DNA from: Episyrphus balteatus
Lineage: Eukaryota; Arthropoda; Insecta; Diptera; Syrphidae
Assembly: GCF_945859705.1 (NCBI RefSeq)
Contig: NC_079134.1
Location: 156,647,718-156,711,717, forward strand
Direction of reading: 5' to 3'
Length of the DNA stretch: 64,000 nucleotides
In this document: positions 12,761 through 26,274 of the stretch, piece by piece
How the letters are laid out: every line of letters begins with the position of its first letter
How positions within the stretch are numbered: the first letter of the stretch is position 1
Position numbers and translations under genes: made by a program
The notes under the pieces: generated by a model
Database searches by the model: none
Told to the model about the DNA's origin: nothing
What the model saw: the letters and a program-made list of their open reading frames with translations, nothing else

Positions 12761-14508
12761 TTGACACAGGATATTTTTTTATTTTAATCTTAAGTGACCT
12801 CAAAAACAGTGCAGTTTCAATTTAATTGTGAAGAAAAATGTCATTTAAATGATGCCTCAACATTTATTATGAATTTTGTTGGGTAAACTCGAGCTTTATA
12901 ACCAAAAAATAAAATCCATCCCTGTCGCACACTGCCTCATGGTCAAATACCTCAAAAATAACCATTCAACTGAAATGAATACTGAATATATGGGATTTGG
13001 GCTGTTGGCCAAGCCGCCAAGTGACAATAGTTCTCTGCTCGACTGCTATTGACATTCTGAGTTGTCCTGGCAGGCAGAACAACAACCGTTTGACCAAAAA
13101 TATTTGCAATACATTGCTAGAGGTTTTTTTTACATCATAGAATGTCAATTTAAATGTAATTTTTTTTTATAAACATTTTTGTTTTTTAACTTCTTAAACT
13201 CTTTGATCTGGTGGCATAGGAAGGAGTTGTGTTGGGAGATAGAAAAATACATTGAATGTCAGCGCAATTTGCTTGTGACTGACCAAAGAGCCTATTTAAA
13301 GGATTTTGTTGTTTTTTTTATTGGCAAACTGTCAGTGTGTGTACAAAATGTCGTCCTTTATCTGTCTGATTTTGTTTCCTTTTTTTTTTTTTGGTTAAGT
13401 TTGTTTTGTCCTCTATTTCTTCGATGGAATTTGTAGTAGTTTGTGTTCGATTTTTTTTTATGAGCCATGTCTCGTTTATTGAGTTGAATCGATTTATATT
13501 GCCCAAAGGAGCAAGTTTAATTTTTATTGGAATCGTTCCAATGCACGAGTTTGAGAGAGAGAGCATTGAAAGAGTTTCAACGATGCTTCATCAGGGTTTT
13601 TAAAAAACAATTTTTATCACTTTTCCAGTTTGATGGGCATTCGATGAGTTTATGTGTTATTGAGAATGAGACTACAAAGGGGAGGGGGATAGGAGAGGGA
13701 TATAGATTGCAATCAAAAGTGACTGCAGTTACCTTTATACAATAAGCTAATGTGAAGAGAAAAAAAATGCAAAAAAAAAAAATACGATGCAAATCACAGA
13801 GGTTTATAGTCTTGTGAGGATTGACTGACTGGCATAAAAAAAAGAGGGTATAATTTTTTGTTTCGTTTTGTTTTCAATCGATATTGTGAAGATTAAAACA
13901 AACCGACCGATGAATGAGACTATAGAAAGTGCAATATATGATGACGGTCTGCGAGGTAAATTTTGCCTCTATTCAAAGGTTCGATAAATTGTTGGAATGA
14001 TGAAAAGTCAAGCTTCATGAACAAAAAAAATTCAGGCACAGGTTTAATTGTTTTTTTTTTTCACATAGGAGAAGAAGTGAGGTAATTTTCTGAGAATTTG
14101 ATATGGTAGAACTGGAAAATCATAACCTTAAAACGAAAACAAGTTATTTTCAGAATATTTTTGGATATATTTTTCCACATAACTGCCCAATGGAAATAAT
14201 AATTTTAAACGAACGAAGCTATAAAAAGCAGAATCGTGTCTGAAAATATTTTTGTTTATTAAATTTTTTTTTTTGGAATTCGCAAATATGATAATAGTAG
14301 TAGCGTTAAATAGTAAATACATAGTTATCTATTAATTATATTCTATGCACAATTTTTTTTTTTTTTTTCAAAAAATATAAATGTAAGTCAAAAAGTATTT
14401 AAATTTCGGAAGCTTACCTATGTATCTATTTTTATTTAAAATTTATTTATAACTCAATCCGGAAACTAATATCGTTTTCGATTTGAAAATTTGGTTTGAC
14501 GTTTAATT
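12761..14508. other. Intronic stretch without recognised features
   Basis: A+T-rich DNA with T runs. The overlapping short open frames at 13179-13792, on both strands, have no protein-family features. Nothing supported. Confidence 0.5.
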
Positions 14509-15463
14509 ACACTGGTCAACAAGGTTTTTGCCACAAGAACCAAAATATACTTTTCTAGTAGTTTTTAGGGTGCTGAATCCGGAACTAAAGTCAGAAAAAT
14601 TTGATTGGCCTTCGTTTTTGAAATATTACCGTTAGAAAATGTCAAAAAACGTAATTTTGGCTGTTTTCGAGGTTATGTTTTTATGTGGAGTAATTAATAG
14701 TGAATAAATTTGTAACGGTGCCTATAAGAGTTAGTTTTATTCTTTCAAAAAATGTTTAAATCTTTCCGATATCTTTTTTATTTCCCGAGATATTTAAAAT
14801 TTAAGTAGCGGTCTTTGGATCAGAAACAACACTGGCCAACCAAATTACACTTTTTTTGCCACAAGAATCAAAATATACTTTTCTGAAGGTTTTTGGGTTG
14901 CTGAACTCGAATCCACAATCAGAAAAATTCTATTAGCCTCCGTTCTTGAAATATAACCGTTATAAAAAAAACCCTTTTTTGCATTTTATAACGGTAATAT
15001 TTTAAGAACGAAGGCTAATAGAATTTTTCTGATTCTGGATTCGAGTTCAGCAACTCGAAAACCTTCAGAAAAGTATATTTTGGTTCTTGTGGCAAAAATT
15101 CTGTGACCAGTGACTTAAACTTTAGATTAAGTTTAGTTTCTCTTTGACTTATTAAATGATAACTTAAGATATCTCGAGCAATAAAAGAGATATCGGGAAA
15201 ATTTAAAAAGTTTTTGAAAGAAGAATATCTGTTCTTATAATAACCGTTACAAATTTATTTATAATGAATTACCCCACATAAAAACAGAACCTTGAAAACA
15301 GCCAAAATTACGTTTTTTGGCATTTTCTAACGGTAATATTTCAAAATCGAAGGCCAATAAAATTTTTCTGACTTCAGATTCGGATTCAGCACCCTAAAAT
15401 CTACTAGAAAAGTATATTTTGGTTCTTGGCAAAAAAAAAGTTAAATTTTGTTGACCAGTGTTA
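14509..15463. mobile_element. Foldback element, nested palindromes with ACACTGGTCAACA ends
   Basis: The ends are ACACTGGTCAACAAGG on the left and, reversed, ACACTGGTCAACAAAATTT on the right. The outer arms (about 14509-14840 and 15110-15463) share gccaaaattacgttttttg and gtatattttggttctt words in inverted order. The inner arms meet near 14978 at a centre with ataaccgttat facing ataacggtaat. The inner half repeats outer-arm text (ccacaagaatcaaaatatac), so the element looks like an inverted dimer. No coding sequence. Confidence 0.88.
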
Positions 15464-15529
15464 TTTATATATAAATTTAAATATAAGTGATTTTGAGTGA
15501 GTTCTGTTTATTAAAAATAATCATTTCTT

Positions 15530-16970
15530 ATGAAAAAAGTGAAAAAATCACTTCCATTACCCAAAAATCCATTTTTTCGATATACTAACCTTTAAAAAAT
15601 TTTATACCACGTGAAAGTTTATTGCTTCAGCTCATAATATGTATATCGATCATGTCTATTAGACATCTACAAAAAGAGCTAGAATTTTTTGAACTCGATC
15701 AATTTTCATCAAAAAAAGCATATAATTTTATTTTCTCACGCTATTGAATCAGTTTTTTTCAATGACAACCTATACAAAATTTTATATCATGTGAAAGCTT
15801 ATAATTTCACCTTTCAAATGATGTTTCAATCTTATTTCTGTGATGCCTAGAAAAAAAATTGGAATTTTTTAAAGCCAACCATGTCTACATTTCAAACTCA
15901 GAATACGGTACTTCCCGCACTGGTGGCTGTTCATGATCAACAGATCTCCACAGGTGTTTCGAGGTATTTTGCAAGTTTTTTAATTTAACATTGTTTAGCT
16001 TGTTGTGAATGTACAGTGTGATATATAAAATGAAAGGTAATATTATCAGAATGCTGAATAAAGTTAAATCAAGTTTGTATTTTCTATAGATCAAAACTCA
16101 ATATATATAATCTGTTGAAAAATAGAACTTTTTTTTACCGTTATCTCAAAATTGTGACAACAAAATTGATTAAAATTTTACACAGATTAAGTCATATTTA
16201 TTTTTTATTTTGACTATTAATTTCATTCATTTATCTGTTGAAGAAAAAAAGATAAAAATTAAAAACGGTCAATAATGGTCAAAAAACTTGGGACAAAAAA
16301 CTAGTTTTCCCCGTTATTCGGTCAAAAATCATTTTAAAATACCAATTTTTTGCACATATGTATATGCGCACAATCTAAAAGCTAAAAAAAATTAAAAAAA
16401 TAAAAAATCACCCAAAAATACCTCAAAATAATTAGGTGTTTTTCAAAAATTCATATTTCGAAACGCAGAGACTTAAAAAAAAATCCGTATTAGACCCCTA
16501 ACTTTTTTTTATTATCTTTTGAATGACTTTTTTCAAATTGTCAAAAAAAATTTCCCCTACCCATAATCACTACTTTTTCAAAAGTCTACCTCATGTTTTA
16601 GTTTTAGAAAACCATTTAAAGCTGGGATTTGAAATTTTTAGAATTTTTTGCAAATTCATTGTCAGTCTTGTAATAAATTTATCAATCGATTAAAAAAAAT
16701 TCAACTCTATACATTGTTGCGTTTAGAAAATAGAAAATTTTTTGCAGTTTTGATTTACCCCTATTTACCCTATTAAAAGATATAATTTTTTAAAATCCTT
16801 CAAATGTATTCAACTTTAGATTATAATCTTTCAAATAAGCTATAGAAGATTTTTGTATCTCTAATAGTTTATTTTAAATTTTGAATTGAAATTTTTGCCG
16901 CACTGCGATAGTGCGAGAGTGGGTCTTGCTAGCAGTAACTTGCGTTTAGGTATTTCGCAACTTCTTCATT
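15530..16970 (-). repeat. Family B interspersed repeat, near full-length copy (minus)
   Basis: Read on the minus strand it runs through ctcgcactatcgcagtgcgg, ggtaaataggggtaaa, ctctgcgtttcgaaatatg, ttttgagataacggtaaaa, gtggagatctgttgatcatg, gtgcgggaagtaccgtattc, acatggttggcttt and aatggatttttgggtaatgg. The same landmarks in the same order make up the broken + copy at 19755-24060. No open frame of useful length, so the type of element is unknown. Confidence 0.85.
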
Positions 16971-19754
16971 CTCTGTGATATCCAAATAGGGTCATCCAAA
17001 AGTTGTTCAATTTCACAATAACACAAATTTCAATGATTTTAAATGAATATGAAATTATTTAAAAGAATATCCTTATTAATTTTCACTTCAACTTTCATTA
17101 GCATATAATTTGTAAGGCAATAAATCACTCAAACATTTTTAAACCACTAAATGTACCATAATATACCTATGTTTTTATAATAATTCCCCAGTTTAATCTT
17201 CACAGCCACCATTGTTAATTTTCAGAAAATTTCTGCCCTGGAAAATTTATTCCACTAAGTTGGTCGATGAAATTCACGATAATTGAACAAGATATGTTCG
17301 TTGGTAAATTTGCATAAAGGATATTGCGTTTAGTTCGTCTTTCCAAAATAGTCCAGAAGGTAAAGTTGATGAACTAAATTTTATATTCAAAATTGACCTA
17401 TTGATCAAATTTATTGACTAAAAGGAATTTTTGACAGATGCTTGAGCACAGCTTTCTAAATTTTAACCTTGACAATCTCAGTTTTAGAAATATTTTAAAT
17501 AAGTTGGATCTTTAAAAGCCATGAATTAAAAATGAAGTGCTTTTCTGGAATTTTAGGTTTCAATAAGTAGTTTCTAAGAATATTTATAGAACCATTATAG
17601 GAGCTAATTATAGAAATCTTATAGGAGAAAGAAGCAAACTTTGATTTTATTTGAAATAAGTTTGAGGCTTGTTTCGGCAGATTTATTTTCATTCCTTAAA
17701 CCCCTTACCCCTTCTCTGTTTCCCCTCCCACAATCGTGTTTGAAAAAAATTAATCATCTCAAATTCCAACTTTACTTCCTTAAAGTCCTTACCCGAACTA
17801 TAAATTTAGTATTGGTCATAAATCTCTCGAGTGCCAACTAGCGATGTTCTCGACATTGTCGTCGGCATTGTTGTCCCGAGAGTGAGCTTGTAAGTTACGT
17901 TTATACAACTCCTATAGCCATGGACAATGACAACAATAACCCAGGACACATTATAAGGACATCGATGATTACCATTCAAACAATAAGCCGTGATGTTGGG
18001 TCAAAATTACACACCGTGCGTCGTCGTCGTCGCGTTGTTGGTATATTGGTCGCCATATCGTCACTCGCCGCACCGCACTGCATGACGAAGAAGACTAGTA
18101 TAGCTGAACAGAAAATAATGTAGCGAGAAAATTAATTTCCCAGCCTTTGAACATAAATCACTATTAATTGGAAAAACAGAGTTGGAGTCAATAAAGGACT
18201 CATGGAGACTAAAGTCATTCCTCTTACTGAGGCCCCCTCGTTGTGATAATAATTTTAACAAGCTTCTACTATACGATAACTGGTTTGTCTGGGGCTTATT
18301 TTTAACAATGGAAACACTTAAAATTAGCAATCAATTGTTTCAAGCGCCCTACAAATGACAAATAATGCGCCAATTTTCTGAGAATTAGGAGAACGACGAC
18401 ATCGACATCCTCCTTAAAATAAACCTTAGCTATGCATAAGGAATATAAACAGTTTCTTGTGAGAAAACTTATCCGTTTCGACTTCCGGTAATCACATAAA
18501 TTATAGTCTGCTCTGTGGCTTTTGATGGCAACCGAAGAAAAAAGTTCGTCTAAAGAAAACTTTTCTTCCTTTCTTCTATTATTTGCCTAAGATTTTGTTC
18601 GTTTTTCTTTCATTTTTTTTCTTTTTTTTTCGTTTCAAGTTCTAAGAGTTTTTTGGGTTCTGTAAGTGGTTGCAAGTTTTGGTTATTTCTATGGCATTTT
18701 TGATTTTTTTTTAACCATCATGGGGGCACTCTTGTGTGTTGGAATTTTTTGGTTTACTTTTTTTAAACCAAAGAAAAAAAAATAACCACTAAATTGCTTA
18801 GAGGTAATGTTGGTTGAGGAGTTGGCTATTAAAAAGTTTTCAATTTACTTTATTCGGTCCTTAGACGTGAAAGAAGAAAATTTTGAAGTCAGCATCGACA
18901 ATAGAGTGAAGCCAGAGCAAGGAACCATGCCACCTACAATGCCAAAGCCAATATAAAGGACTCTAGGGATAATTATATAAGAAACAAATGGGGTGCTTGA
19001 GAGTTGATTTACTTGGTATTTATTGGATAAATAATTTAATGAATTGTTGTGTACTTCTTCTCTTGTGAAAGTTTTTTTTGTACCTTTTTTTTTGGTTTAA
19101 TGGAAGATTGCTTGAGGCATATTGCACAGGTATCTATCTATTTTCTCTCTGGGTTGAGATGTTTTGTTTGTTTTTGGATGTTTGAATAATAATGAAAATC
19201 TTGTTCAGCGAGAGGATTGGGAGACTATAGATTTGAAGTTTATGTTTTTACCCTGAGGTTGCAAGATATATTCTTTATATTTATTTCAAAGTTTTTGAGA
19301 CTATTTTTCAAAAATTATTTAACTTCATGTACCTAAGTTTTTTTTTGTCGGAAATGTATTTTGTTTTTTTTAGAAGAACAATTAAGTTAGTTTCGGCTGA
19401 TTAATAGTTTCTTAATTTTGATTTATGAAGGATAGCGGCATTGAATGAACAACAAGGGCTAAATATATGCAAGGAATTGTAATTATTCGATCGAACAAGG
19501 GTTTAGAAGTTAGAAGAAAAGACAGGAGCACAATAAACTATGGCTTTTGTTCTCTATGAGAACATTCGTCCCAATTTTGGATGCAAATTGTCACTTTCTT
19601 CGTAGTTTTTTTTTAAACATTGGTGTTTTAAAAATAGCGCAACACGTCCTAACATTGCATAACCTACATATTATTGAACTGCTGGATATGTAGAACAATC
19701 TTGCATTTCAAGAGTTTGCCCAAGTTTGTTCGTCCGAAAATAAAAAGTGACCCC
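16971..19754. other. Intronic stretch between inverted family B copies
   Basis: No transposon ends found. A less A+T-rich patch at about 17840-18130 includes a short CGT run (cgtcgtcgtcgtcgcgttg). An open frame at 17920-18123 ends in it, but it has no splice context and no family features. Confidence 0.45.
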
Positions 19755-20186
19755 ATTTTCTAACGTTACACCCTCGCACTTTCGCAGTGCATCAAAAAAT
19801 TTCAATTAAAAATTAAAAATAAACTACTAGAGGTACAAAAATCTTCTATAGCTTATTCGAAAGATAATAACCTAAAGCTTAATCCAAATGAAGGATTTTT
19901 AAAAATTCCGTCATTTAATAGGGTAAACAGGGGTAAAACGGAAAGATGAAATATGGTCTAAAATCTAAACGCGAAGTCGTAGAGAATTGATTTTTTTTGC
20001 TTTAGATAGATGAGATTAATTTAAGAATAATTGCATTCAAGAAAAAATTCTACAAAATTTTGAAACTAAGCTATAACGTTTTGTTTGAACGTTGTACACG
20101 TGTTGGGGCTTTGACAAAATGATGATTTTGGTTAAAGGAAATTTTTTTTGACAATTCTAAAGATACCAGGTGAAAGATGAGAGGAA

Positions 20187-20811
20187 AAATAAAATGCACG
20201 ACTGGGTCGCACGAACTTGCTCTTAAATTTCAAATCGTTAGAGCCGTTTTTTAAAAAACTAGTTTTTTATAAATAATTTTTTGAAAAAACAGTTTTTAAA
20301 TAAAATTGGTATGCCATTTTGTAGAAATCACTAATCAACATCTTAAAACAAAATTTCAAAAAAATTCAATGTCCCGTTTTCGAAAATTTGATTTTTCAAC
20401 AAAAAAAATGTTCAAATTTTATTTTTGGCTTATATTTAAAGTACATAAATGCTTTTGTATAAAAAATTCGGTGAAATACAATAAGCAGTTTTGCAGAAAA
20501 TAAAATTTGAAAAAAGCAGTCCTATGGCAGGTACCGTTAATAATGATTTTCAAAAAAAAAAGTTTTCTTCAAAAGATAGACCTTATTTAAAAACTAACAT
20601 TTGAATTTTTTTAACAAAATCGTTGGAGCCGTTTTCGTGAAATTAAACTTTTCCGAAATTTTTGTATGACAGGTACCGTTATTTTTGGTCCAAACAAATT
20701 AATTCCAAAAACCCCTCTGGAGAGTCTCCAAAAACTGCTACATAGCAAGTTTGAAGTTTTTTGAACGAATACATAACTATCAAGTTAGTACCTATATCGC
20801 AAGTAAAAATT
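20187..20811 (+). mobile_element. Family A interspersed repeat inserted into family B
   Basis: It begins with taaaatgcacgactgggtcg and ends with gtacctatatcgcaagt, flanked by A runs on both sides. Comparison with the uninterrupted B copy supports these limits. Internal signatures are atcgttagagccgtttttt, ggtatgccatttt, gacaggtaccgttatttttg and tgctacatagcaagtttgaag. There is no open frame, so it is non-autonomous; the superfamily is not identifiable by eye. Confidence 0.8.
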
Positions 20812-22093
20812 AGGCATCTCATACGGATTTTTTTCCAACACTCTGCGTTTCGAAATATGAATTTTTGAAAAACACCTTGTTTTTTGGTTGAATTTTTGGG
20901 TAGTTTTTGATTTTTAGCTTTTTTTTGGAGCGTTCAAAAAATCTCAAACTTATAGGACATGTAGGTTTTAGCCTTATGCATACATGTGCATTGGAATCGT
21001 TTCGTGAGTTTTGAGTAAATAACGGGAGAAACAAGTTTTTTAAAAAAACAAGTTTTTTGACCGTTTTTAACCGATTTTCATCGTTTTTTATTTTTATCTT
21101 TTTTTCTTTAATAGATACAGGAATAAAGTAAATGCAGTAATGATAGACTATGACTACGACTTTATGTGTGTGAAGTTTCAATAATTTTCGTTAACACAAT
21201 TTTGAGATAACGGTAAAAAAAAATTTTAGAATTCAACAGGTTATAACTTTTAACCAAGAGCAGATATAAATTTTATTAAACTCTTATGAGCATCCTGATA
21301 CAATTACCTTTCATTTGGTATATCACTCATATCGATAGACTAACTTTAAGCTACACAATGTTAAATCAAGAAACTTGCGAAAAACCTCAAAACAACAGTG
21401 GAGATCTGTTGCCCCCCCAACAGCCACCAGTGTGGGAAGTACCGTAATCGCAGTCTGGAAATTCAACATGGTTGACTTTAAAAAAAAAGAGTGTGTGTAC
21501 ACATGTACACTCGACTGAAGTTATACTTCTCATTCAGTATACATATATAAATGAATTTCATTTGATATTTTTAATTTCTATTATTAAATTAATTAATCCA
21601 CACTTCGTTTTTTACATTTTTATCAAGTGAACAATAAATTAATTCTTTCATCCTCCTTGCGTCCATGTAGTTTTCAATTTAATCTGTGAACTTTACTCAT
21701 GTTGTGCGGTTCAGAACGTACTATATATGGTTAACTCATTTGAGCTGAGCTGAAAGTGAGCTGAGCTGAAAGTGAGCTGAGCTGATGGTTGAGCTGAGCT
21801 GTTGGGTGAGCTAAGGTAAAGTGAGCTGAGCTGAGCTGTGATGGGTGAGAGGATACATTGATTTTTATTTGGAAAGTATAATGAAATATGAAGATATTTT
21901 AAACTTTTATAAAACACCATAGCTTAAGATGTTTGGTTCTAGTTATTGATGGAATTATTTTAACACGTAGATATTTTTATAAATAAGACATAATTTTTCG
22001 TGATCTTTTCTCTTGGTGTTTTTGATAGTAAATATATTTCTATTTTTTTAGTAAAATATTTCTTTTTTTATCATAAAAAAAAAATTCCGGTAG

Positions 22094-23450
22094 AATCCGG
22101 TTTTTCGACTTTTTTCAAAATTCCGAGAAAATCGGTTTTGAAAGTTGGGGTAAATTTTTTTTTTCGAAAAATTCCCGAATCTTTAAACGCTCCTGGAAGC
22201 TAAACCGCTTTAGAGCAATTTTTGGGAGTGATGCCAAATGATAGCTTGTGTCATGGGCCTACGCTTTGCACATTATCAGATTTTTAAAAAATCGCCTTCC
22301 ATGTTAAACCACCACATCATGCCTTTTTTTTCAGAATCGCGCCTATTTTTTTTTTACTTTTAAGTTCTCCCGGTTTGAGAACGCGTGGACCTACAGGAAT
22401 GGGAGTTGTACCCAAATGTAGGTTAGAGTCCCCGCTATCTTTTGGCATCAAAAATTTTATTTTCATTTTCTTCAAAATTCCGCGATATAGGCGTTGGAAC
22501 GCTTTGATCTAGAGACAGGGGAGTGGTGCCATATGAAAGCTTATATTCTCAGCTAGCCGATAGTGGTATAATCCGGTTTTTCGATTTTTTTCAAAATTCC
22601 GAGAAAATCGCGTTTGAAAGTTGGGGTAAAATTTTTTTTCGAAAAATCCCCGAATCTTTGAACGCTCCTGGAAGCTAAACCGCTTGAGAGCAATTTTTGG
22701 GAGTGATGCCCAATGATAGCTTGTGTCATGGGCCTACGCTTTGCACATTGTCAGATTTTTAAAAAATCGCCTTCCATGTTAAACCGCCACATCATGCCTA
22801 TTTTTTCAGAATCGTGCCTATTTTTTTTTTACTTTTAAGTTCTCCCGGTTTGAGAACGCGTGGACCTACAGGAATGGGAGTTGTACCCAAATGTAGGTTA
22901 GAGTCCCCGCTATCTTTTGGCATCAAAAATTTTATTTTCATTTTCTTCAAAATTCCGCGATATAGGCGTTGGAACGCTTTGATCTAGAGACAGGGGAGTG
23001 GTGCCATATGAAAGCTTATATTCTCAGCTAGCCGATAGTGGTATAATCCGGTTTTTCGATTTTTTTCAAAATTCCGAGAAAATCGCGTTTGAAAGTTGGG
23101 GTAAATTTTTTTTTCGAAAAATCCCCGAATCTTTGAACGCTCCTGGAAGCTAAACCGCTTGAGAGCAATTTTTGGGAGTGATGCCCAATGATAGCTTGTG
23201 TCATGGGCCTACGCTTTGCACATTCTCAGATTTTTAAAAAATCATCTTCCATGTTAAACCGCCACATCATACCTATTTTTTCAGAATCGGGCTTAACTTT
23301 TTTTTACCTTTAAGTTCACCCGGTTTGAGAACGCGTGCACCTACAGGGATGGGAGTTGTACCCAAATGTAGGTTAGAGTCCTCGCTACCTTTTGGCATCA
23401 AAAAAAATTTTTTCATTTTTTTTCAAAATTCCGAGATATAGGCGTTGGAA
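22094..23450. repeat. Three tandem units of about 476 bp inside element S
   Basis: Units start with aatccggtttttcga at 22094, 22570 and 23045, giving periods of 476 and 475 bp. Shared landmarks are gaacgctcctggaagctaaa, atgatagcttgtgtcatggg, ctcccggtttgagaacgcgt and tgtacccaaatgtaggttag. Units 1 and 2 are nearly identical. Unit 3 lacks about the last 70 bp. Open frames inside are repeat by-products. Confidence 0.95.
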
Positions 23451-23570
23451 GTTGGGGCGCTCACTTTCAGCTCAGCTCACTTTCAGCTCAGCTCAAATGA
23501 GCTTAGCTATGGTACCTAGCTCAAATTTGAGCTGAGCTGTGACTGAAATGTGAGCTTTTTGCAACCCTGG

Positions 23571-23728
23571 CAACTTGCCACATGGAAATTACCACATGCA
23601 ACTTGCCACACGCAACTTGCCAAATGCAACTTGCCACACACAACTTGCCACATACAACTTGCCACATGCAACTTGCCACATACGACTTGCCACATGCAAC
23701 TTGTAACATGAAACATGTAACTTGCAAC
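23571..23728. repeat. 14-bp minisatellite, about 11 units
   Basis: The unit is caacttgccacatg with variants such as cacacg, caaatg, cacaca and catacg. The array gives spurious open frames on both strands because 14-bp steps avoid stops. An equivalent array follows the hAT-like MITE in element S copy 2. Confidence 0.95.
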
Positions 23729-24060
23729 GTGTTGTGTGTTTTATGTTTGCCGTACTACGGCGTACTGCATTTTTAAATACTAAAGTACTGCCTACTCTAA
23801 AGGTGAAACGACAGCCCTGCTACCCAGGGTGATCGCGTCATAATCCCTTTGACATTCTTGTCAAAAAGTAAATTTTCATACCCACCCTCCCATAAGAAGT
23901 ATAACTTCAAAAATTCTAACTTCTCTTGTAGGCATCTTTGAAATGAGATTGATATGAAAGGTGAAATAATAAGCTTTCACATTGTATAAAATTTTGTATA
24001 GGTTGTCAAACAAAAAAATTGAAAGCCTGAAAAAAAAAAGCCTGAGAACATAAATACTCC

Positions 24061-25932
24061 AGTCAAAGCGTCATTTGAGTTTGCGATGAGAGGCACTGTC
24101 TGTTTTTATTTCATGGATCGATAGGGGTATATTTAAAAGGCTTAAACCCAATTTCTCACCACCTGATCATTCTTTTTAGCGGAGTTATTCACAAAAATGC
24201 ATTTTTTGGGATACTTTACTTCTAAGCTAATATCTTTGCTCCAGGTTATCGTAGACCAAAAAATAAACTTACATTCTCTTCCTTATAATATTTTCTATCG
24301 TTGTATGTAATTTCATTGTATTTGAGTGAGTAAATATAAAATGGCAACCATTTAAAGTCAAATTCTTGTTGTTAAAAAACACATTTTTGTCATTATTTCG
24401 AAAAAAGCTTATATCATGATTGACATTTTTCCAACCTATTTTGTAGCCCTGTTTATGTCCTGCATTTTACAGAAAAAATCAGCTCTTTATCTCCAAAGAT
24501 GGCCGAGCTATTGATAAATGAACGCATGCAAAACCGGTGCGAAAACACCCAAAAATATCTTTTTTTGGGAATAACTCGACTTCAGAATGTCCTACGGCAA
24601 AAAATAAAGCAATGAATTGTTCGTTACAACATTTTCTATCAATTTAGTGCACAATCTTTTTGTTGAAACAAATAAAAAATAAGTAATATTAAGTCAAAGT
24701 CGTTTTTTTGTTTAGCAAACTCTTGCCTTATTATTTTGCAAACGGTGCGAGTATTGGCTAAGAAAATAAAATATTATTGTAGTCCTTTAAATTATCTACA
24801 ATTCAAAAAAAAAATTAGCTTTCTATGACCCACACGATAACGCTTCAATTGACTCATTTTAAAAGCACACAACCTGTTTTCTTACGACGTTATCACGTAA
24901 AATCATCGTCCGTAAACCGGCTTTACAGACAACCTCTTTTTTTATTTAAAAGTTGTTCTTAGTTTTAAAAATAAGAGATGCTAAAACGTTTCTTAATATT
25001 TAAAGAAATTGTAATTAGATTATTATTTTCTCAAAAACTCAAGTAGGTAATTGCATTTTCGCTTCTTGAAAAAAAGTCAGTTTACTAAGCTCTTCCCTCA
25101 TAAAAAACCAAATCTATTCCAGTTTATATGAAGACAAATGACCAATCTTATCCTTATATTATGATCTTATTTTTTTCAACACCTATTTTTTTATAAAAAA
25201 AAAAAATAATAATATTAGCACACAATTTCAAACCTCTCGCTTCCAAATTTCAAGTCCATTCAACTGAAATATCAATTCTTTTATTTCTAGATTTTTGTTG
25301 TCACAAAAAAATGTTATCTACGATTCAATTTAAGCCATTTTAACTTTTAAAAACTATTTTCAGTTTCTAATTAACACATATCAAAATATAGAATATTATG
25401 TCCATTCATCATCGTCATACAAAGCACCACCAACAGATTTCTTCATGCACATCATTAACTCAGCACAATAGGTGAATATAAAGGTTGATATATGAGTACC
25501 TACATAATATACATCTGCCAGATAAAAATATACTAAAAATAATGAAAAATGATAAATTGCTCCAACACATTTGAAAATCTCTGTATACCTACCTAAACCT
25601 ACATCATTAACCATAAAAAATATATGTTGCAATAGTTTCAGTTTGTTTTCAATAAAAAATCATATTTTTTTTATTTATTTATGTATACTCTACTTGAATA
25701 AGAGTATTTCCCATTCATTGGTAATCCTCGTTCCATTCAATGTGCAATCAATCAAAATTCCTAACAATGAAAAATGTTCTCATTCTGATTTTTTTACCTT
25801 TTTTTTTTGCAATTGCAAGAAAATAAATAAATTTAAATATTTCTATTGAGTTAAATGAACTGCGGATTAAATAAAAATAAAAAAAAATATAAAAAAAACA
25901 AAGACCTTTCTGATAAAAATAAAAGGATACAA
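24061..25932. other. Intronic stretch without recognised features
   Basis: A+T-rich DNA. The two passages aaaaatgcattttttggg (about 24195) and acccaaaaatatctttttttg (about 24548) look loosely related, hinting at an old repeat. No exon or terminal repeats are seen. Confidence 0.4.
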
Positions 25933-26274
25933 AAAAAGAGTGTGTGTACACATGTACACGCGACTGAAGTTATACTTCTCATTCAGTATTATGTAAATTA
26001 ATTTTATTTGATATTTTTAATTTCTATTATGAAGTAAATAATCCACACTTAGTTTTTTTTACATTTTTATCAAGTGAACAATATATTAATTCTTTCATCC
26101 TCCTTGCGTCCATGTAGTTTTCAATTTATTCTGTGAAATTTACTCATGTTGTGCGGTTCAGAACGTACGGTTGATGGTTAACGAAAGTAAATGAATTGCG
26201 CATAAAATGTGCGATATGGTAATTTTATGAGAATTGTGTGTGCTTCAGCACAAGTAGTAGCAATATGGAACTTG

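Larger units (their letters stand above)
21490..23911 (+). mobile_element. Element S, copy 1: composite repeat-bearing mobile element
   Basis: The left edge is gagtgtgtgtacacatgtac and the right edge is cataagaagtataacttc. The word gaagttatacttct, 28 bases in from the left edge, is the exact inverse of the last 14 bases. Order inside: a head of about 230 bp, a GAGCTGAGCT-rich block (21736-21845), three 476-bp tandem units, a CAGCTCAGCTC block (23456-23555), a 14-bp minisatellite, then a tail of about 190 bp. A second copy at 25933-27724 shares both edges. It split a family B repeat, so it moved as a unit. No transposase. Confidence 0.85.
19755..24060 (+). repeat. Family B interspersed repeat broken by two nested insertions
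   Basis: B segments lie at about 19755-20186, 20812-21489 and 23912-24060. The minus copy at 15530-16970 gives the uninterrupted order and so marks both insertions. Family A sits where B should read from a gacaatt/ttcaaaagata region straight into ctaatacggatttttt. Element S sits between acatggttgactttaaaaa and aaaaattctaacttctc. Both interruptions fall at A-rich sites. Confidence 0.85.

Noticed and set aside
23516..23776. Open frames with repeated cysteine-rich motifs on both strands
   Set aside because: They are produced by the 14-bp caacttgccacatg array.
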